Notes: a model not told the origin generated them from the sequence alone. A stretch of DNA of 64,000 nucleotides from Acuticoccus mangrovi (GCF_016411865.1 NZ_JAEKJA010000001.1:434001-498000); one strand, 5' to 3'. Shown: positions 18,111 to 29,008, counted from the stretch's first letter. Numbers and translations are program-made.

Positions 18111-19133
18111 ATGGACGTCCTTTCCATCGGTCGCGTGAGAGTTCCGAACCGGGCGATCCTTGCTCCCATGTCGGGTATCAGCGATTGGCCGTTCCGTCAG
18201 CTCGCCGCAACCTATGGCGCGGGGCTGGTGGTGTCGGAGATGGTGGCGAGCGACCGGCTGATCGCGCGCCACGAGGAGGCGCGTCTACGCCTCGAGGGGC
18301 GAGGCCTGTCGGCGCACGTGGTGCAGCTTGCCGGCTGCCGGGCGGACGATCTCGCCGAGGCGGCCCGCATTGCCGAGGCCGCCGGGGCCGACGTGATCGA
18401 CATCAACATGGGCTGTCCCGCCAAGCGCGTGGTGGGCGGGCTCGCCGGATCGGCGCTGATGCGCGACGTCGACAACGCCGCCCGCCTCATCGCGGCGACG
18501 GTGGCGGCCGTTGCCGTTCCGGTGACCGTCAAGACGCGCCTCGGCTACGACAAGACGATGATGAACGCGCCCGAGCTCGCCCGCCGCGCAGAGGCCGAAG
18601 GAGCCCAACTGGTGACGATACACGGCCGCACGCGCTGCCAGCGCTATAAGGGTCGGGCCGACTGGCCGGGCATCCGCCGCGTCAAGCAGGCGGTGACGAT
18701 CCCCGTCGTCGCCAACGGGGACGTGAGCGACGGCGAGGATGCGCGTGCCATCCTCGCCCAGTCCGGCGCCGACGCGGTGATGGTCGGCCGCGCCGCCCTC
18801 GGTGCGCCGTGGCTCCCGGGCCTCATCGCCGCGGCGCTTGACGGCACCCCGGCGCCGCGTCTGCCCGAAAGCCCCGCCGCGCTCGGCGAGGTGGCGGTGG
18901 AGCACGTGGAGCGTCTCGCGGGTCACGCCGGTGCCGTCCACGGCGTGCGCCTGGCGCGCAAGCACGTCGCCGCCTACGCCGACCAGCTCGTCGGCGCTCC
19001 CGAAACGCTGCGTCGCGCGGCCCTCGTCGCCGAGACGCCGAGCGAGGCGGTGCGCGCCATCCGCCGCTTGTTCGGCGCCGCCGGGGCGATGGCGCTGCGT
19101 GGCGCCGCCCCCGACATGGCACTTGCCGCATGA
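18111..19133 (+). CDS. dusB: tRNA-dihydrouridine synthase DusB (NifR3)
   Basis: A 340-residue flavoprotein that reduces uridines in the tRNA D-loop. The FMN/TIM-barrel signatures are [29 protein letters not shown] with the catalytic Cys, [21 protein letters not shown] and [11 protein letters not shown]. The ATG at 18111 ([16 protein letters not shown]) matches the usual family start and has GGAAGGCAG upstream; an ATG at 18063 is the alternative. dusB (historically nifR3) upstream of ntrB-ntrC is a classical alphaproteobacterial arrangement, here with 4-base overlaps between all three genes. Confidence 0.95.
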   Translation: MDVLSIGRVRVPNRAILAPMSGISDWPFRQLAATYGAGLVVSEMVASDRLIARHEEARLRLEGRGLSAHVVQLAGCRADDLAEAARIAEAAGADVIDINMGCPAKRVVGGLAGSALMRDVDNAARLIAATVAAVAVPVTVKTRLGYDKTMMNAPELARRAEAEGAQLVTIHGRTRCQRYKGRADWPGIRRVKQAVTIPVVANGDVSDGEDARAILAQSGADAVMVGRAALGAPWLPGLIAAALDGTPAPRLPESPAALGEVAVEHVERLAGHAGAVHGVRLARKHVAAYADQLVGAPETLRRAALVAETPSEAVRAIRRLFGAAGAMALRGAAPDMALAA

Positions 19134-20232
19134 CCGCAGAACTCCTGAGCGTCACGCCGACGTCGATCCTCAACGCTCTGCCCCACGCCGTGCTCGCCCT
19201 CAACGCGCAGGACACCATCGTGTCCGCCAACGACGCGGCGCAGGCCTTCTTCGGGGCGAGCCTCTCGCATCTGTCCAAGCGGCCGATCGCCGCCTTCGTG
19301 CCCTTCGGCAGCCCGCTCCTCACGCTGCCCTCCAAGGTGCGTCAGGAGCAGGCCGGGATGGTGGAATATCGCGTGGACCTCTCCTCCCCGCGCCTCGGCC
19401 AGGGGCAGATCGTCGACATCCACGCGATGCCGCTGCCGGAGGACCCGCAGGTGGTGATCCTGACGCTCGATCGTCACTCGATGGCGGAGAAGATCGATCG
19501 GGCACTCACCTCCCGGTCCGCCGCCCGCTCGGTGACGGGGCTTGCGGCGATGCTCGCCCACGAGATCCGCAACCCGCTGTCGGGCATCCGCGGCGCCGCC
19601 CAGCTCATCGAGCCGACGCTCGGGGAGGAGGATCGCCCGCTCGCACGCCTCATCACCGACGAGACCGACCGCATCGTCAAGCTCGTCGACCGCATGGAGG
19701 TGTTCGGCGATGCCCGCCCGGTGCGGCGCGCCCCGGTGAACATCCACGACGTGCTCGACCATGTGGAGCGCCTCGCCCGCTCCGGCTTCGCCCGCGGCAT
19801 CGAGATCAAGAACTCCTACGACCCGTCGCTGCCGCCGGTGCATGCGAACCGCGACCAGCTCGTCCAGGTGTTCCTCAACCTCGTGAAGAACGCGGCGGAG
19901 GCGGTGGAGGCGAACGGCGGCGGCACCATCACCCTCACGACCGCCTTCCGGCCGGGGATGCGCGTTGCCGCGCCCGGCTCGCCCCACAAGGTGAGCCTGC
20001 CGCTGGAATTCTGCGTGAAGGACGACGGCCCCGGGGTGCCGGACGATCTGGTGCCCCACCTCTTCGAACCCTTCGTCACGACGAAGACCAACGGAACTGG
20101 CCTTGGACTTGCCCTGGTAGCCAAGATCGTCGGCGACCATGGCGGTGTGATCGAGATCGATTCCGGCGCCGGGACGACGGTGCGTGTGTTGATGCCTGCT
20201 TATCAAGGCAATCCTGAAGGAGACCCGGACCA

Positions 20233-20236
<4 letters not shown>
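19130..20236 (+). CDS. ntrB: Nitrogen regulation sensor kinase NtrB
   Basis: A 368-residue cytosolic histidine kinase/phosphatase that controls NtrC in response to PII. There is an N-terminal PAS domain ([20 protein letters not shown]), the dimerisation/phosphoacceptor helix with [20 protein letters not shown] (phosphorylated His144), and a HATPase domain with the N box [21 protein letters not shown]1 [12 protein letters not shown] and G2 [14 protein letters not shown]. No membrane helices are seen. ATGA overlaps with dusB upstream and ntrC downstream show translational coupling. Confidence 0.96.
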
Positions 20237-21675
<1,439 letters not shown>

Positions 21676-21840
21676 GCCGATCGACCGTCGCGCGCCCGTC
21701 GAACCGGCTCTAGATCTTTGCGATTGCGCGTGTTCCGGGCGGCGAGCCGACGGCACAATGGTGCGCTTCGGCGCACAAAATGCAAAGGGGAGAGGGATCG
21801 AACTCCGAAGTTTCTCGTTTAACCGAAAACCAAGGAGTTC

Positions 21841-22005
21841 ATGATGGCCGATCTGGTCCGCATTTTGTGTGCGGTGTTCATTCCGCCGCTCGGGGTGTTC
21901 TTGCAGGTGGGATTCTCGCTGCAGTTCTTCCTGAACGTGCTGCTGACGCTGCTGTTCTTCTTCCCCGGCATGATCCACGCTCTCTGGATCATCGCGCGTC
22001 GCTAG
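21841..22005 (+). CDS. YqaE/Pmp3-family small membrane protein
   Basis: A 54-residue hydrophobic protein (MMADLVRILCAVFIPPLGVF and on to HALWIIARR) with two membrane helices. It has the family hallmarks: the PPLGV turn in helix 1, the FSLQFFLNVLLTLLFFFPGM second helix and the late HA(L/I)W segment. Pmp3-like proteins affect membrane potential and salt/cation tolerance in fungi; bacterial roles are uncertain. A good ribosome site (AACCAAGGAGTTC) precedes adjacent ATGs at 21841 and 21844. It stands alone 165 bp after ntrC. Confidence 0.82.
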   Translation: MMADLVRILCAVFIPPLGVFLQVGFSLQFFLNVLLTLLFFFPGMIHALWIIARR

Positions 22006-22117
22006 CCGAGTGGGGCCGACCTACGGGTCGGCCGATGGGGTAGGGCGCCGAGCATCGGCCCGGCGCCGACGCCGGCTCGGCTGTCGCACCGTGGTGTCGA
22101 CGGCCGCGTCGAGGGGC

Positions 22118-22291
22118 TTAGCTCCCCATCGCCACCGTCGGCCCCGAAACGTCGCAGCCGATCTCGGTTCCGCACCGCATGGGGGCGGAGAGGCCACGGT
22201 CGCTCGCGTTGCTCGCCGCCAGGAAGATCGGGCCGACGAGCAGGATCATCAGGATTGCGAGCGCCGCCAGCGCACCAAAGGTGTTTCGCAT
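22118..22291 (-). CDS. Small exported or membrane-anchored protein of unknown function
   Basis: A 57-residue frame beginning MRNTFGALAALAILMILLVG then PIFLAASNASD, with a charged N-terminus and hydrophobic helix (residues 5-25) and a short mature part with two cysteines (APMRCGTEIGCDVSGP). The ATG at 22291 has a GGGGACC-like weak ribosome site. The signal/anchor pattern and clean stop support a real gene; no family is recognised. It is convergent with the YqaE gene and divergent from cysS. Confidence 0.5.
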   Translation of the reverse strand: MRNTFGALAALAILMILLVGPIFLAASNASDRGLSAPMRCGTEIGCDVSGPTVAMGS

Positions 22292-22315
22292 CTGAGGTCC
22301 CCGTACTCTTTTTTA

Positions 22316-22351
22316 AACCTGCAAACCCCAACCCGGGGACGTTTGCAAGTT
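22316..22351. repeat. Inverted repeat between the small gene and cysS
   Basis: AACCTGCAAAC (22316-22326) pairs with GTTTGCAAGTT (22341-22351), 11-bp arms with one mismatch and a 14-base loop containing CCCGGGG. It lies 25 bp upstream of the minus-strand small gene and 182 bp upstream of cysS, so an operator or leader structure is possible. Nothing else is recognised between 22352 and 22532. Confidence 0.35.
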
Positions 22352-22532
22352 AAACCGTGTTTCAAGGTTGTGATCGCCACGCCTTGTCGCGGTGCCTTTC
22401 ATAGCTGATTGACCATTCCGCTTCGCCCGTTGTCTCGCGGCAGGCTTACGGATCGCTTCCGCCGTTCGATCGCATTTGATGCATCGGCCGAAGGCGTTGC
22501 GCCGGGCTTGTGGGTGGGCTAACGGCCATCCC

Positions 22533-23888
22533 ATGGAACCGATCAGCCTCTATAACACGCGCACGCGCCACAAGGCGCCCTTCGTCCCGGCGGATCCCGC
22601 CAATGTGCGCATGTATGTGTGTGGGCCCACCGTCTACGATCTGCCCCATATCGGTAACGCACGTCCGTTCATTGTGTTCGATGTGCTGTTCCGCATGCTG
22701 CGGGCACGCTATGGCGCGGACCACGTCACCTTCGTGCGCAACATCACGGATGTGGACGATAAGATTAACGCGCGTGCCGCCCAGCGGGGCATCTCGATCC
22801 GCGAGCTGACCGAGACGACGACCGCCGATTTCGAGGCCGACGTCGCCGCCCTCGGCTGCCTGCCGCCGACCCACCAGCCCCGCGCGACCGACAACATCGC
22901 CGAGATGCGCGAGATGATCGATCGGCTGGTCGCCGGCGGCCACGCCTACGTGGCGGCCGATCACGTGCTCTTCTCCGTCGCTTCGCTGAAGAGCTACGGC
23001 GCGCTCTCCGGGCGCTCGACCGACGAGATGCTGGCGGGCGCCCGCGTCGACGTCGCGCCCTACAAGCGCGATCCGATGGATTTCGTGCTGTGGAAGCCGT
23101 CGAAGCCCGGTGAGCCCGGCTGGCCGAGCCCCGCCGGCATCGCCGTCGACGGGCGGCCCGGCTGGCACATCGAGTGCTCGGCGATGGCGGCGCGCTATCT
23201 CGGCGAGACCTTCGACATCCACGGCGGCGGCATCGACCTCGCCTTTCCCCACCACGAGAACGAGCGAGCGCAGTCGTGCGCGGCCTTCGGCCATCCGGAG
23301 ATGGCGACGGTGTGGATGCACAACGGCTTCCTCCAGGTGGAGGGCAAGAAGATGGCGAAGTCGGAGGGCAACTTCATCACCATCCGCGACGCGCTCGCCA
23401 CCGCACGTGGCGAGGCGATCCGCCTGTCGATGCTGATGACGCACTACCGCCAGCCCATCGACTGGACCGCCCGCCGTCTCGGCGAGGCGGAGACGGTGTT
23501 GCGCGGCTGGGCCGCCGCGCCTGCGGGGACGGGCGGGCCGGACGCGGCGGTGGAGGCGGCCCTTGCGGACGATCTCAACACCCCGGCCGCCATCGCGCGC
23601 CTGTCCGAGCTCGCGCGCGCCGGCGATCCCTCGCTCGATGCGAGCGCGGGGCTGATCGGCATCGACCTTCCGGCGCTGCGCGACACGCTCGCGGCGGAGG
23701 AGAGCGAGCGCGCCGCGAGCCTCGCGGTGGACGTCGACGCGCTGATCGCCGAGCGCCTCGCCGCCCGCGCCGCCAAGGACTTCGCGGCGGCCGACGCGAT
23801 CCGCGACCGCCTCCTCGCGGAGGGCATCGTGCTGAAGGACGGGAAGGGGCCGGACGGCACCCCGCTCACCACTTGGGCGTTCAAGTAG
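22533..23888 (+). CDS. cysS: Cysteinyl-tRNA synthetase
   Basis: A 451-residue class I synthetase that charges tRNA-Cys. The zinc-site Cys and first ATP motif are in [18 protein letters not shown] (HIGH is HIGN), with further zinc ligands in WHIECSAM and [14 protein letters not shown]. The KMSKS motif reads [10 protein letters not shown], a mild variant. The C-terminal helical domain begins near residue 330. The ATG at 22533 ([17 protein letters not shown]) is the family-typical start; an extension to 22476 is unlikely. It is convergent with the Ldh-family gene; a GCCGGCTCTA repeat fragment sits in the 48-bp gap. Confidence 0.95.
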   Translation: MEPISLYNTRTRHKAPFVPADPANVRMYVCGPTVYDLPHIGNARPFIVFDVLFRMLRARYGADHVTFVRNITDVDDKINARAAQRGISIRELTETTTADFEADVAALGCLPPTHQPRATDNIAEMREMIDRLVAGGHAYVAADHVLFSVASLKSYGALSGRSTDEMLAGARVDVAPYKRDPMDFVLWKPSKPGEPGWPSPAGIAVDGRPGWHIECSAMAARYLGETFDIHGGGIDLAFPHHENERAQSCAAFGHPEMATVWMHNGFLQVEGKKMAKSEGNFITIRDALATARGEAIRLSMLMTHYRQPIDWTARRLGEAETVLRGWAAAPAGTGGPDAAVEAALADDLNTPAAIARLSELARAGDPSLDASAGLIGIDLPALRDTLAAEESERAASLAVDVDALIAERLAARAAKDFAAADAIRDRLLAEGIVLKDGKGPDGTPLTTWAFK

Positions 23889-23936
23889 GACGCTCCGGCG
23901 CTCCACCTCAAGTGGACGGAGAGTTTGGCGCCGGCT

Positions 23937-24983
23937 CTAAACGAGGGTCGGCAGGTCGAGCTGGCGGGCCCAGTCGTCGAGGAGGGCGATCGTTGCCGGG
24001 TCGACGGGGATGGCGGCGGCGTTCGCCTCGAACGCGCGGGCCGAGCGCTCGCCGGGGTAGCGGATCTCGCTGGCGCCCTCGCGCAGCGGCGACGCTTTGA
24101 TCGCGGCGATCATCTCGCCCATCCGCGCCTCGAACTCCGCCCTCGGGATGAAGGCGGCGATGTCGATGGCGATCAGCGTGAAGGCGGTGTTCATGGGGGC
24201 GTCGTAGGGGGCGAAGCCCTTCGCCTCGCCCGCCATAAGCGGGCCGCCGGCGATGACGCTCGTCATGATCTCGTGCACCATCGCGAGGCCGAACGCCTTG
24301 TAGCCGCCGAAGGGGAGGAAGGCGAGCGACTTCAGCGCCTCGGCGGGATCTGTGGTCTCGCGCCCCTCGCTGTCGAGCGCCCAGCCTTCGGGGATCGGCT
24401 CGCCACGCTCCTTCGCCTTGACGATGCGTTCCGCCGCCGCCTCGGTGCAGGCGAAGTCGAGCACGAAGGCTCCGCCCGGCGCCGGTGCCGCGTAGGCGGC
24501 GGGATTGTTGCCGAGCACGGGTTTGACGCCCCCCGGCGGCGGCAGCATCTTGCGGCTCGTATTGGTGTAGGCGATGCCGACCATGCCGGCTTGGGCCGCC
24601 ATTAGCGGATAATATTTCGCGGACGTGAAAGAGTTGGCGTTGCGCACCGTGACCATGCCGATGCCGAAATCGTGGGCCTTGTCCATGGCGAGGCGCATCG
24701 CCTGGGCCGCCGCCACCTGACCGAGCCCCTGATGGGCGTCGAGGAGGGCGATGGCGCCCTTCGCGCTCACGACGTCGGCGCCGGCGGTGGCTTTGTCGCC
24801 GCCCGCCTTCACCCGGTGGAGCACCTTTTCGAAGAGGCGCAGGCCGTGCGATTCCTCGCCCATCTGCTCGGCCTGGAGGAACACGTCGACCGTCTGGCGT
24901 GCGTCGTCGGGGGCGACGCCGAGGGCGGTCAGAAGCGCGGTGCAGCGTTCGGCGAGGAGGCGAGGGGGGTAGCTGGCCGTCAC
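23937..24983 (-). CDS. Ldh-family (malate/L-lactate/ureidoglycolate-type) dehydrogenase
   Basis: A 348-residue NAD(P)-dependent oxidoreductase of the Ldh_2 superfamily, unrelated to Rossmann-type lactate dehydrogenases. Signatures are QAEQMGEESHGLRLF, GMVTVRNANSFTSAKYYPL, GIAYTNTSRKMLPPPGG, VKPVLGNNPAAYAAP and FLPFGGYKAFGLAMVHEIM. Members oxidise malate, 2,3-diketogulonate, ureidoglycolate or imino acids. The start is a GTG that directly abuts the TAA of the upstream amidohydrolase gene. As last gene of a five-gene operon with a carbamoylase/allantoate-type M20 enzyme, a ureidoglycolate-like or hydroxyacid substrate is plausible but unproven. Confidence 0.87.
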   Translation of the reverse strand: MTASYPPRLLAERCTALLTALGVAPDDARQTVDVFLQAEQMGEESHGLRLFEKVLHRVKAGGDKATAGADVVSAKGAIALLDAHQGLGQVAAAQAMRLAMDKAHDFGIGMVTVRNANSFTSAKYYPLMAAQAGMVGIAYTNTSRKMLPPPGGVKPVLGNNPAAYAAPAPGGAFVLDFACTEAAAERIVKAKERGEPIPEGWALDSEGRETTDPAEALKSLAFLPFGGYKAFGLAMVHEIMTSVIAGGPLMAGEAKGFAPYDAPMNTAFTLIAIDIAAFIPRAEFEARMGEMIAAIKASPLREGASEIRYPGERSARAFEANAAAIPVDPATIALLDDWARQLDLPTLV

Positions 24984-26258
24984 TTAGGTCTTTCCGGCGG
25001 CGGACCACTCGGTGGCCGGACGCATCATCATGTCGATGACGATGTTCACCGCGGCGTCGAAGTCGGGAAGCTTCATCGCCTCGTCCGGGTTGTGGCTGCC
25101 GTTCTGGTTGCGGATGAAGATCATCGTGGAGGGGATGCCGGCGTGGGCGAAGGTCGCCGCGTCGTGCCCGGCGCCGCTCGGCATCCGGCGCGTCTTGATG
25201 CCGAGGCGGGCGGCGGCGCCTTCGGCCATCTCGTTGAGCACCGGGGACATCACCGCCGGCTCGGAGCCCGACTTCGGCCCTTCCTCGAAGGTCACGCCGA
25301 AGCGTTGGGCGATGACGGCGGCGCGCTCGCGAAAACGCTGGGTGGCGGCCTCCAGCGTGGGGCGGCTCTCGGAGCGCATGTCGAGGCAGAGGCCCACCTC
25401 GCCCGCCACCTTGGAAAAGGAATGCTGAGTGGGGTCGGTGTTCACCATGCCGAAGGTCACGGTGAGGTCCTCGCCCTTCGCCTCGAACTCGTCCCACACC
25501 TCGTCCATGGCGACGACGAGGTGGGCGCTCGCGAGCGCCGCATCGTGGCGCAGCTTGCGCGGCATCGCGCCGGAGTGGGCGTAGACGCCGACGCACTTGA
25601 TCTCGCGGAAGCGGGAGGAGCCGCGGATGCCCGTGACGATGCCGACGGGGATGTCCTCGGTCTCGAGAAGCGGGGCCTGCTCGATGTGCGCCTCGATGTA
25701 GGCAACGACGTCGGCAGGCTTCAGGAAGGTGTCGCCGGCTGCGACGGCGTCGGGGTCGAAGCCCGCCTCGGCGATGTGCTCGCCGAGGGTGCGGCCGCTG
25801 TCCACCCGGCGGACCGTGTCGAGGGCGCCGGGCTCGAGCCGCCCGAGCGCCGTCTTGGAGCCGATATAAGAGTGCGGGAACCAGCAACTCTCCTCGGCGC
25901 GCAGGCACGCGACGGTGAGATCGAAGGGGGGCACGATGCCGTTGTCGGCGAGACTGGTGGCGACGGCGAGGCCGAGGAGGACCCCGGCGGTCCCGTCATA
26001 GTCGCCGCCGTGGGGCACGGAATCGAGGTGCGAGCCGAGGACGATGCGGCGGCTGCGATCCTTGCCGGGCAGGGTCAGGAACTGGTTGCCGGCCGCATCG
26101 AAGGTCTTCTCGGCGCCGTACTCCGTCGCGAACGCCGCCACCATGTCGTGAGCGATCTGCTCGCCGTCTCCATAGGCGACGCGGGTGACGCCGGGGGCGT
26201 CGGTGGTCGCGTCCTTGATCTTCTGGAAGAGGGCGTGGGTGGCGGCGTGTGGGCTCAT
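24984..26258 (-). CDS. M20 amidohydrolase, hydantoinase/carbamoylase (allantoate amidohydrolase) type
   Basis: A 424-residue zinc-dependent hydrolase of the AllC/HyuC/beta-ureidopropionase group, which removes carbamoyl or ureido groups. Metal-binding segments are GSHLDSVPHGGDYDGTAGV (His and bridging Asp) and RAEESCWFPHSYIGSKTALG (acidic base pair), with the dimerisation-domain HSGAMP and the late GAGHDAATF. The ESCWF stretch differs from the usual E-E-G/C-x-R-F. The ATG at 26258 (MSPHAATHALFQKI) is chosen over a longer frame into the aldolase gene; it begins 7 bp after the aldolase stop. Confidence 0.87.
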   Translation of the reverse strand: MSPHAATHALFQKIKDATTDAPGVTRVAYGDGEQIAHDMVAAFATEYGAEKTFDAAGNQFLTLPGKDRSRRIVLGSHLDSVPHGGDYDGTAGVLLGLAVATSLADNGIVPPFDLTVACLRAEESCWFPHSYIGSKTALGRLEPGALDTVRRVDSGRTLGEHIAEAGFDPDAVAAGDTFLKPADVVAYIEAHIEQAPLLETEDIPVGIVTGIRGSSRFREIKCVGVYAHSGAMPRKLRHDAALASAHLVVAMDEVWDEFEAKGEDLTVTFGMVNTDPTQHSFSKVAGEVGLCLDMRSESRPTLEAATQRFRERAAVIAQRFGVTFEEGPKSGSEPAVMSPVLNEMAEGAAARLGIKTRRMPSGAGHDAATFAHAGIPSTMIFIRNQNGSHNPDEAMKLPDFDAAVNIVIDMMMRPATEWSAAGKT

Positions 26259-26265
26259 GAGGTGA

Positions 26266-27051
26266 TCAGCGTCCTGCGAGTTCGCGCAGCTTCGGAACGG
26301 CCGCGCGGGCGGTATTGAACACCATCGCAGCATCATTCTGATAGGGAATCCACTGCGCGCCCTTCTCAAGCCAGCCGTTCGCCATCTCCGGCGACTGGGC
26401 GGAGAGGCCGAACGGCACCTTCGCCTCGCGGCAGATCGCGAAGATCTCCTCGTAGGCCTCGTGCAGCACCTTCGCCTGCATCTCGCCCGGCACGCCGAGG
26501 TCCTGCGACAGATCGTCGGGGCCGACCATCACGCAGTCGAGGCCGTCGACCTTCACGATCTCCTTGAGATTGTCGATCGACTTGCGCGTCTCCACCATCG
26601 CCACCAGCATCGTCTCGCGGTTGACGTGGTCGATGACCTTGCGCGGCTCGTCGATGAAGTAGTCGGTGTGCGGCCCCTTGAGGTTCATGGGGCGGTTGCC
26701 GAGGGGGTGGTACTTCGTCGCCGTCACGATGTCGGCGAGCTGCTCGGCGGTGTCGATCGAGGGTAGGAGGAGGCCTTGCGCGCCGGCGTCGAGCGGGCGG
26801 GTGAGGTCGTGCGGCTTCATGGTGCCCGGCGGGCGGACGATGGGGGTGAGGCCGCACTCGCGCGCGAGCATCGCCAGCACGCCCACCTCGGCGAAGGTGA
26901 AGTCGGTGTGCTCCATCTCGATGATGACGAAGTCGAAGCCGGCCGCGGCGAGGATCTTCACCACGCGCGGATGCGGGCAGAGGGTGATCCAGGTGCCGAA
27001 GGCGGGCTTGCCCGCGGCGTGGAGCGCCTTCACGGGGTTGGACTTGATCAT
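26266..27051 (-). CDS. HpcH/HpaI-family class II aldolase
   Basis: A 261-residue TIM-barrel aldolase/citrate-lyase-like enzyme that cleaves or condenses 2-oxo acids such as 4-hydroxy-2-oxo-heptanedioate. Signatures are GTWITLCPHPRVVKILAAAG, DFVIIEMEHTDF, RPPG, DAGAQGLLLPSIDTAEQ, the metal/base region MVAMVETRKSIDN and DCVMVGPDDLSQDLGVPG. It may supply pyruvate or glyoxylate to the flanking dehydrogenases. Starts at ATG 27051, 19 bp after the preceding gene of the operon. Substrate chirality and chain length cannot be predicted. Confidence 0.9.
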   Translation of the reverse strand: MIKSNPVKALHAAGKPAFGTWITLCPHPRVVKILAAAGFDFVIIEMEHTDFTFAEVGVLAMLARECGLTPIVRPPGTMKPHDLTRPLDAGAQGLLLPSIDTAEQLADIVTATKYHPLGNRPMNLKGPHTDYFIDEPRKVIDHVNRETMLVAMVETRKSIDNLKEIVKVDGLDCVMVGPDDLSQDLGVPGEMQAKVLHEAYEEIFAICREAKVPFGLSAQSPEMANGWLEKGAQWIPYQNDAAMVFNTARAAVPKLRELAGR

Positions 27052-27070
27052 GACGGGGTCTCCTAGGGGA

Positions 27071-28045
27071 TCAGGCGCCGCGGCGGCGCTCCCACACGGT
27101 GGGATTGACGAGATATTCCGGGCGGCGCCCGTTCAGGACGTCGACGACCTGCCCGGCGGTCTGCATGGCGGTACGCTCCAGCGCCTCCTCCGTCGCGCCG
27201 CCGATGTGCGGGGAGAGGAGGATGCCGGGCAGCGTCAGCCAGGGATGGTCGGCGGGCGGGGGCTCGGGAGCGAAGACGTCCATCGCCGCGCCGCGCAGGT
27301 GCCCGCCCGTCACCGCGTCGGCCAGCGCCTGCGGGTCGACGAGCGCGCCGCGGGCGGTGTTGATGAGGATCGCCCCGGGCTTCATGGCGCCGAGAAGGGC
27401 GGCGTCGAACATGCCGCGCGTCTTGTCGGTCAGCGTCTGGTGGAGCGAGACGTAGTCGGCGCTCTTGAGTGCGACCGGGAGGTCGGGGGCGGGGGTGAAG
27501 CCCGCGGCGACGATGTCGGCCTCCGGCACGCTGGGGCTGTGAACCGACACCTCCATCTGGAAGGCGGCCTTGGCGATGTCGGCGGTGCGGCGGCCGATGC
27601 GGCCGAAGCCGACGATCAAGAGGCGCTTTTCGGTCACCTCGCGGAAGTCGCGGGTGTAGCGGTAGTCGAAGTTGCCTTCGCGCACCGCGGCGTCGGCCTC
27701 GCGCACCCGCTTCTCGATGGCGAAGAGGTGGGCGAACACCAGCTCGGCCACCGACTGAACGTTGCCATAGGGGGTGAAGACGATGGGCAGGCCGATCTCG
27801 CTCGCATAGACGACGTCGACCGGGTCGACGCCGATGCCGTGGTTGCCGAGCACCTTGAGCTTCGGCGCCGCCTCCATGGCGGCCCGGTTGAGGCCGGCGT
27901 TGCGGGTGATCGCGGCGTCGCAGTCGGCGATCTCGTTGGCGACGACGTCCATGGTGGCGGCGGAGGCGAGGCGGGTCTCGATGCCGGCGTCGGCGAGGAG
28001 GGCGAGGCCTTTCGGGTGGATCGGCTGGATGACGAGGCAGATCAC
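27071..28045 (-). CDS. D-2-hydroxyacid dehydrogenase (glyoxylate/hydroxypyruvate reductase or SerA-like)
   Basis: A 324-residue NAD(P)-dependent dehydrogenase. The cofactor motif is VGFGRIGRRTADIAK near residue 150, the catalytic Arg is in INTARGALVD, the Glu in the following segment and the catalytic His in LSPHIGGATEEA. The length fits the GhrA/B- and SerA-like D-2-hydroxyacid enzymes without a regulatory ACT domain. It starts at a GTG overlapping the stop of the deacetylase-like gene (GTGA), so the two are translationally coupled. It presumably acts on a 2-oxo acid produced in the pathway of this operon. Confidence 0.88.
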   Translation of the reverse strand: MICLVIQPIHPKGLALLADAGIETRLASAATMDVVANEIADCDAAITRNAGLNRAAMEAAPKLKVLGNHGIGVDPVDVVYASEIGLPIVFTPYGNVQSVAELVFAHLFAIEKRVREADAAVREGNFDYRYTRDFREVTEKRLLIVGFGRIGRRTADIAKAAFQMEVSVHSPSVPEADIVAAGFTPAPDLPVALKSADYVSLHQTLTDKTRGMFDAALLGAMKPGAILINTARGALVDPQALADAVTGGHLRGAAMDVFAPEPPPADHPWLTLPGILLSPHIGGATEEALERTAMQTAGQVVDVLNGRRPEYLVNPTVWERRRGA

Positions 28046-28956
28046 GCGGCGGCTCCGGCGATCTCGGCGTGGAGGGCGTGCGCCTCGGCGGTGCTGATGA
28101 ACGCCGCGCCGCGCTTGGGCAGCGCCTCCAGGAACGCCCGGTAGCGCGCGAGCCACTCGGGCTTGCCGACGGAGGCGGTGTGGAAGAGGCAATGGACGAT
28201 CTGCGGCACGCCCATGGCCTCGGCCCGTCCGGCCACCACGTCGTAGACGCGCAGGAGATTGTCGAGCTCCGACATCTCGACGTGGAGGATGTTCTTGTAG
28301 GCGAAGCCCTCGCCGTCGGAGCCGATCGGGATTTCGAGCACGGTGGTGCGCGTCTGCCCGGCCCAGGGCGCGCGCGGGTCCTGCGGCAGGTGGGCGGCGG
28401 TGGTGCCGGCCTCCGTCCAGATCGCCTCGCGGTCCGGATGGTTCATGCCCGGACAACAGGAGTAGTCGGCATGGATCCCGTTCGCCTCGAGCAGGCGGTT
28501 CATGAAGGGGTGATAGGCGTAGTGGCCGCCGCGATAGGCGACGCAGCTGATGCCGGCCTCCTCCATGCGCCCCTTGGCGTGCTCGAACATCGCCTTGACG
28601 TGGTCCCACTCGGCGTAGCGGGTGCCTTCGCCCTTGATCTCCTCGTGGAGGTGGACGGACATTTCGGCACCCCCGGCGATCGCCTCGCGGTAGGTGTCGA
28701 CGATCTCGCCCTCCAGATAGCCGTCGCGGCAGTAGGTGCCCGAGTGGGGGGTCAGCACCATCTTGCCGTCGGTGAGATCCTTCATGATCGGCGTCAGCGT
28801 GCGCATGTCCACGACGCTCTGGGGCACGTTGGGCGGATCGACCCGATAGTCGCGCCCGGGATCGAACGGCGCGAAGACGAGCCAGTTCACATCAATAATC
28901 GGAACGACATAAACGCGGGCGGTTTCTGTCACGGTCGGGCCTCGGCTGTAGCGCAA
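28042..28956 (-). CDS. Polysaccharide-deacetylase-like protein, first gene of the catabolic operon
   Basis: About 304 residues from a TTG start at 28956 that has a well-placed GGAGG; a GTG at 28932 is the alternative. The protein resembles NodB-fold enzymes of the PuuE/peptidoglycan deacetylase type, but the usual TFDD motif is absent. Candidate metal or catalytic residues are in VPIIDVNWLV, LTPHSGTYC, MSVHLHEEI, YRGGHYAYHP and HCLFHTASVG. Family membership is therefore tentative. NodB-fold proteins such as PuuE hydrolyse ureides instead of sugars, which would suit its carbamoylase-type neighbour. It heads the five-gene operon divergent from the LysR gene at 29042. Confidence 0.65.
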   Translation of the reverse strand: MRYSRGPTVTETARVYVVPIIDVNWLVFAPFDPGRDYRVDPPNVPQSVVDMRTLTPIMKDLTDGKMVLTPHSGTYCRDGYLEGEIVDTYREAIAGGAEMSVHLHEEIKGEGTRYAEWDHVKAMFEHAKGRMEEAGISCVAYRGGHYAYHPFMNRLLEANGIHADYSCCPGMNHPDREAIWTEAGTTAAHLPQDPRAPWAGQTRTTVLEIPIGSDGEGFAYKNILHVEMSELDNLLRVYDVVAGRAEAMGVPQIVHCLFHTASVGKPEWLARYRAFLEALPKRGAAFISTAEAHALHAEIAGAAA

Positions 28957-29008
28957 TGACGGCCTCCGACGAGGCCTACTCGACCGGACTATGCCGACGC
29001 GCTATTCC

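Noticed and set aside
22352-22532. T-box or other riboswitch upstream of cysS
   Set aside because: No T-box core or specifier stem can be seen, and T-boxes are rare in alphaproteobacteria.
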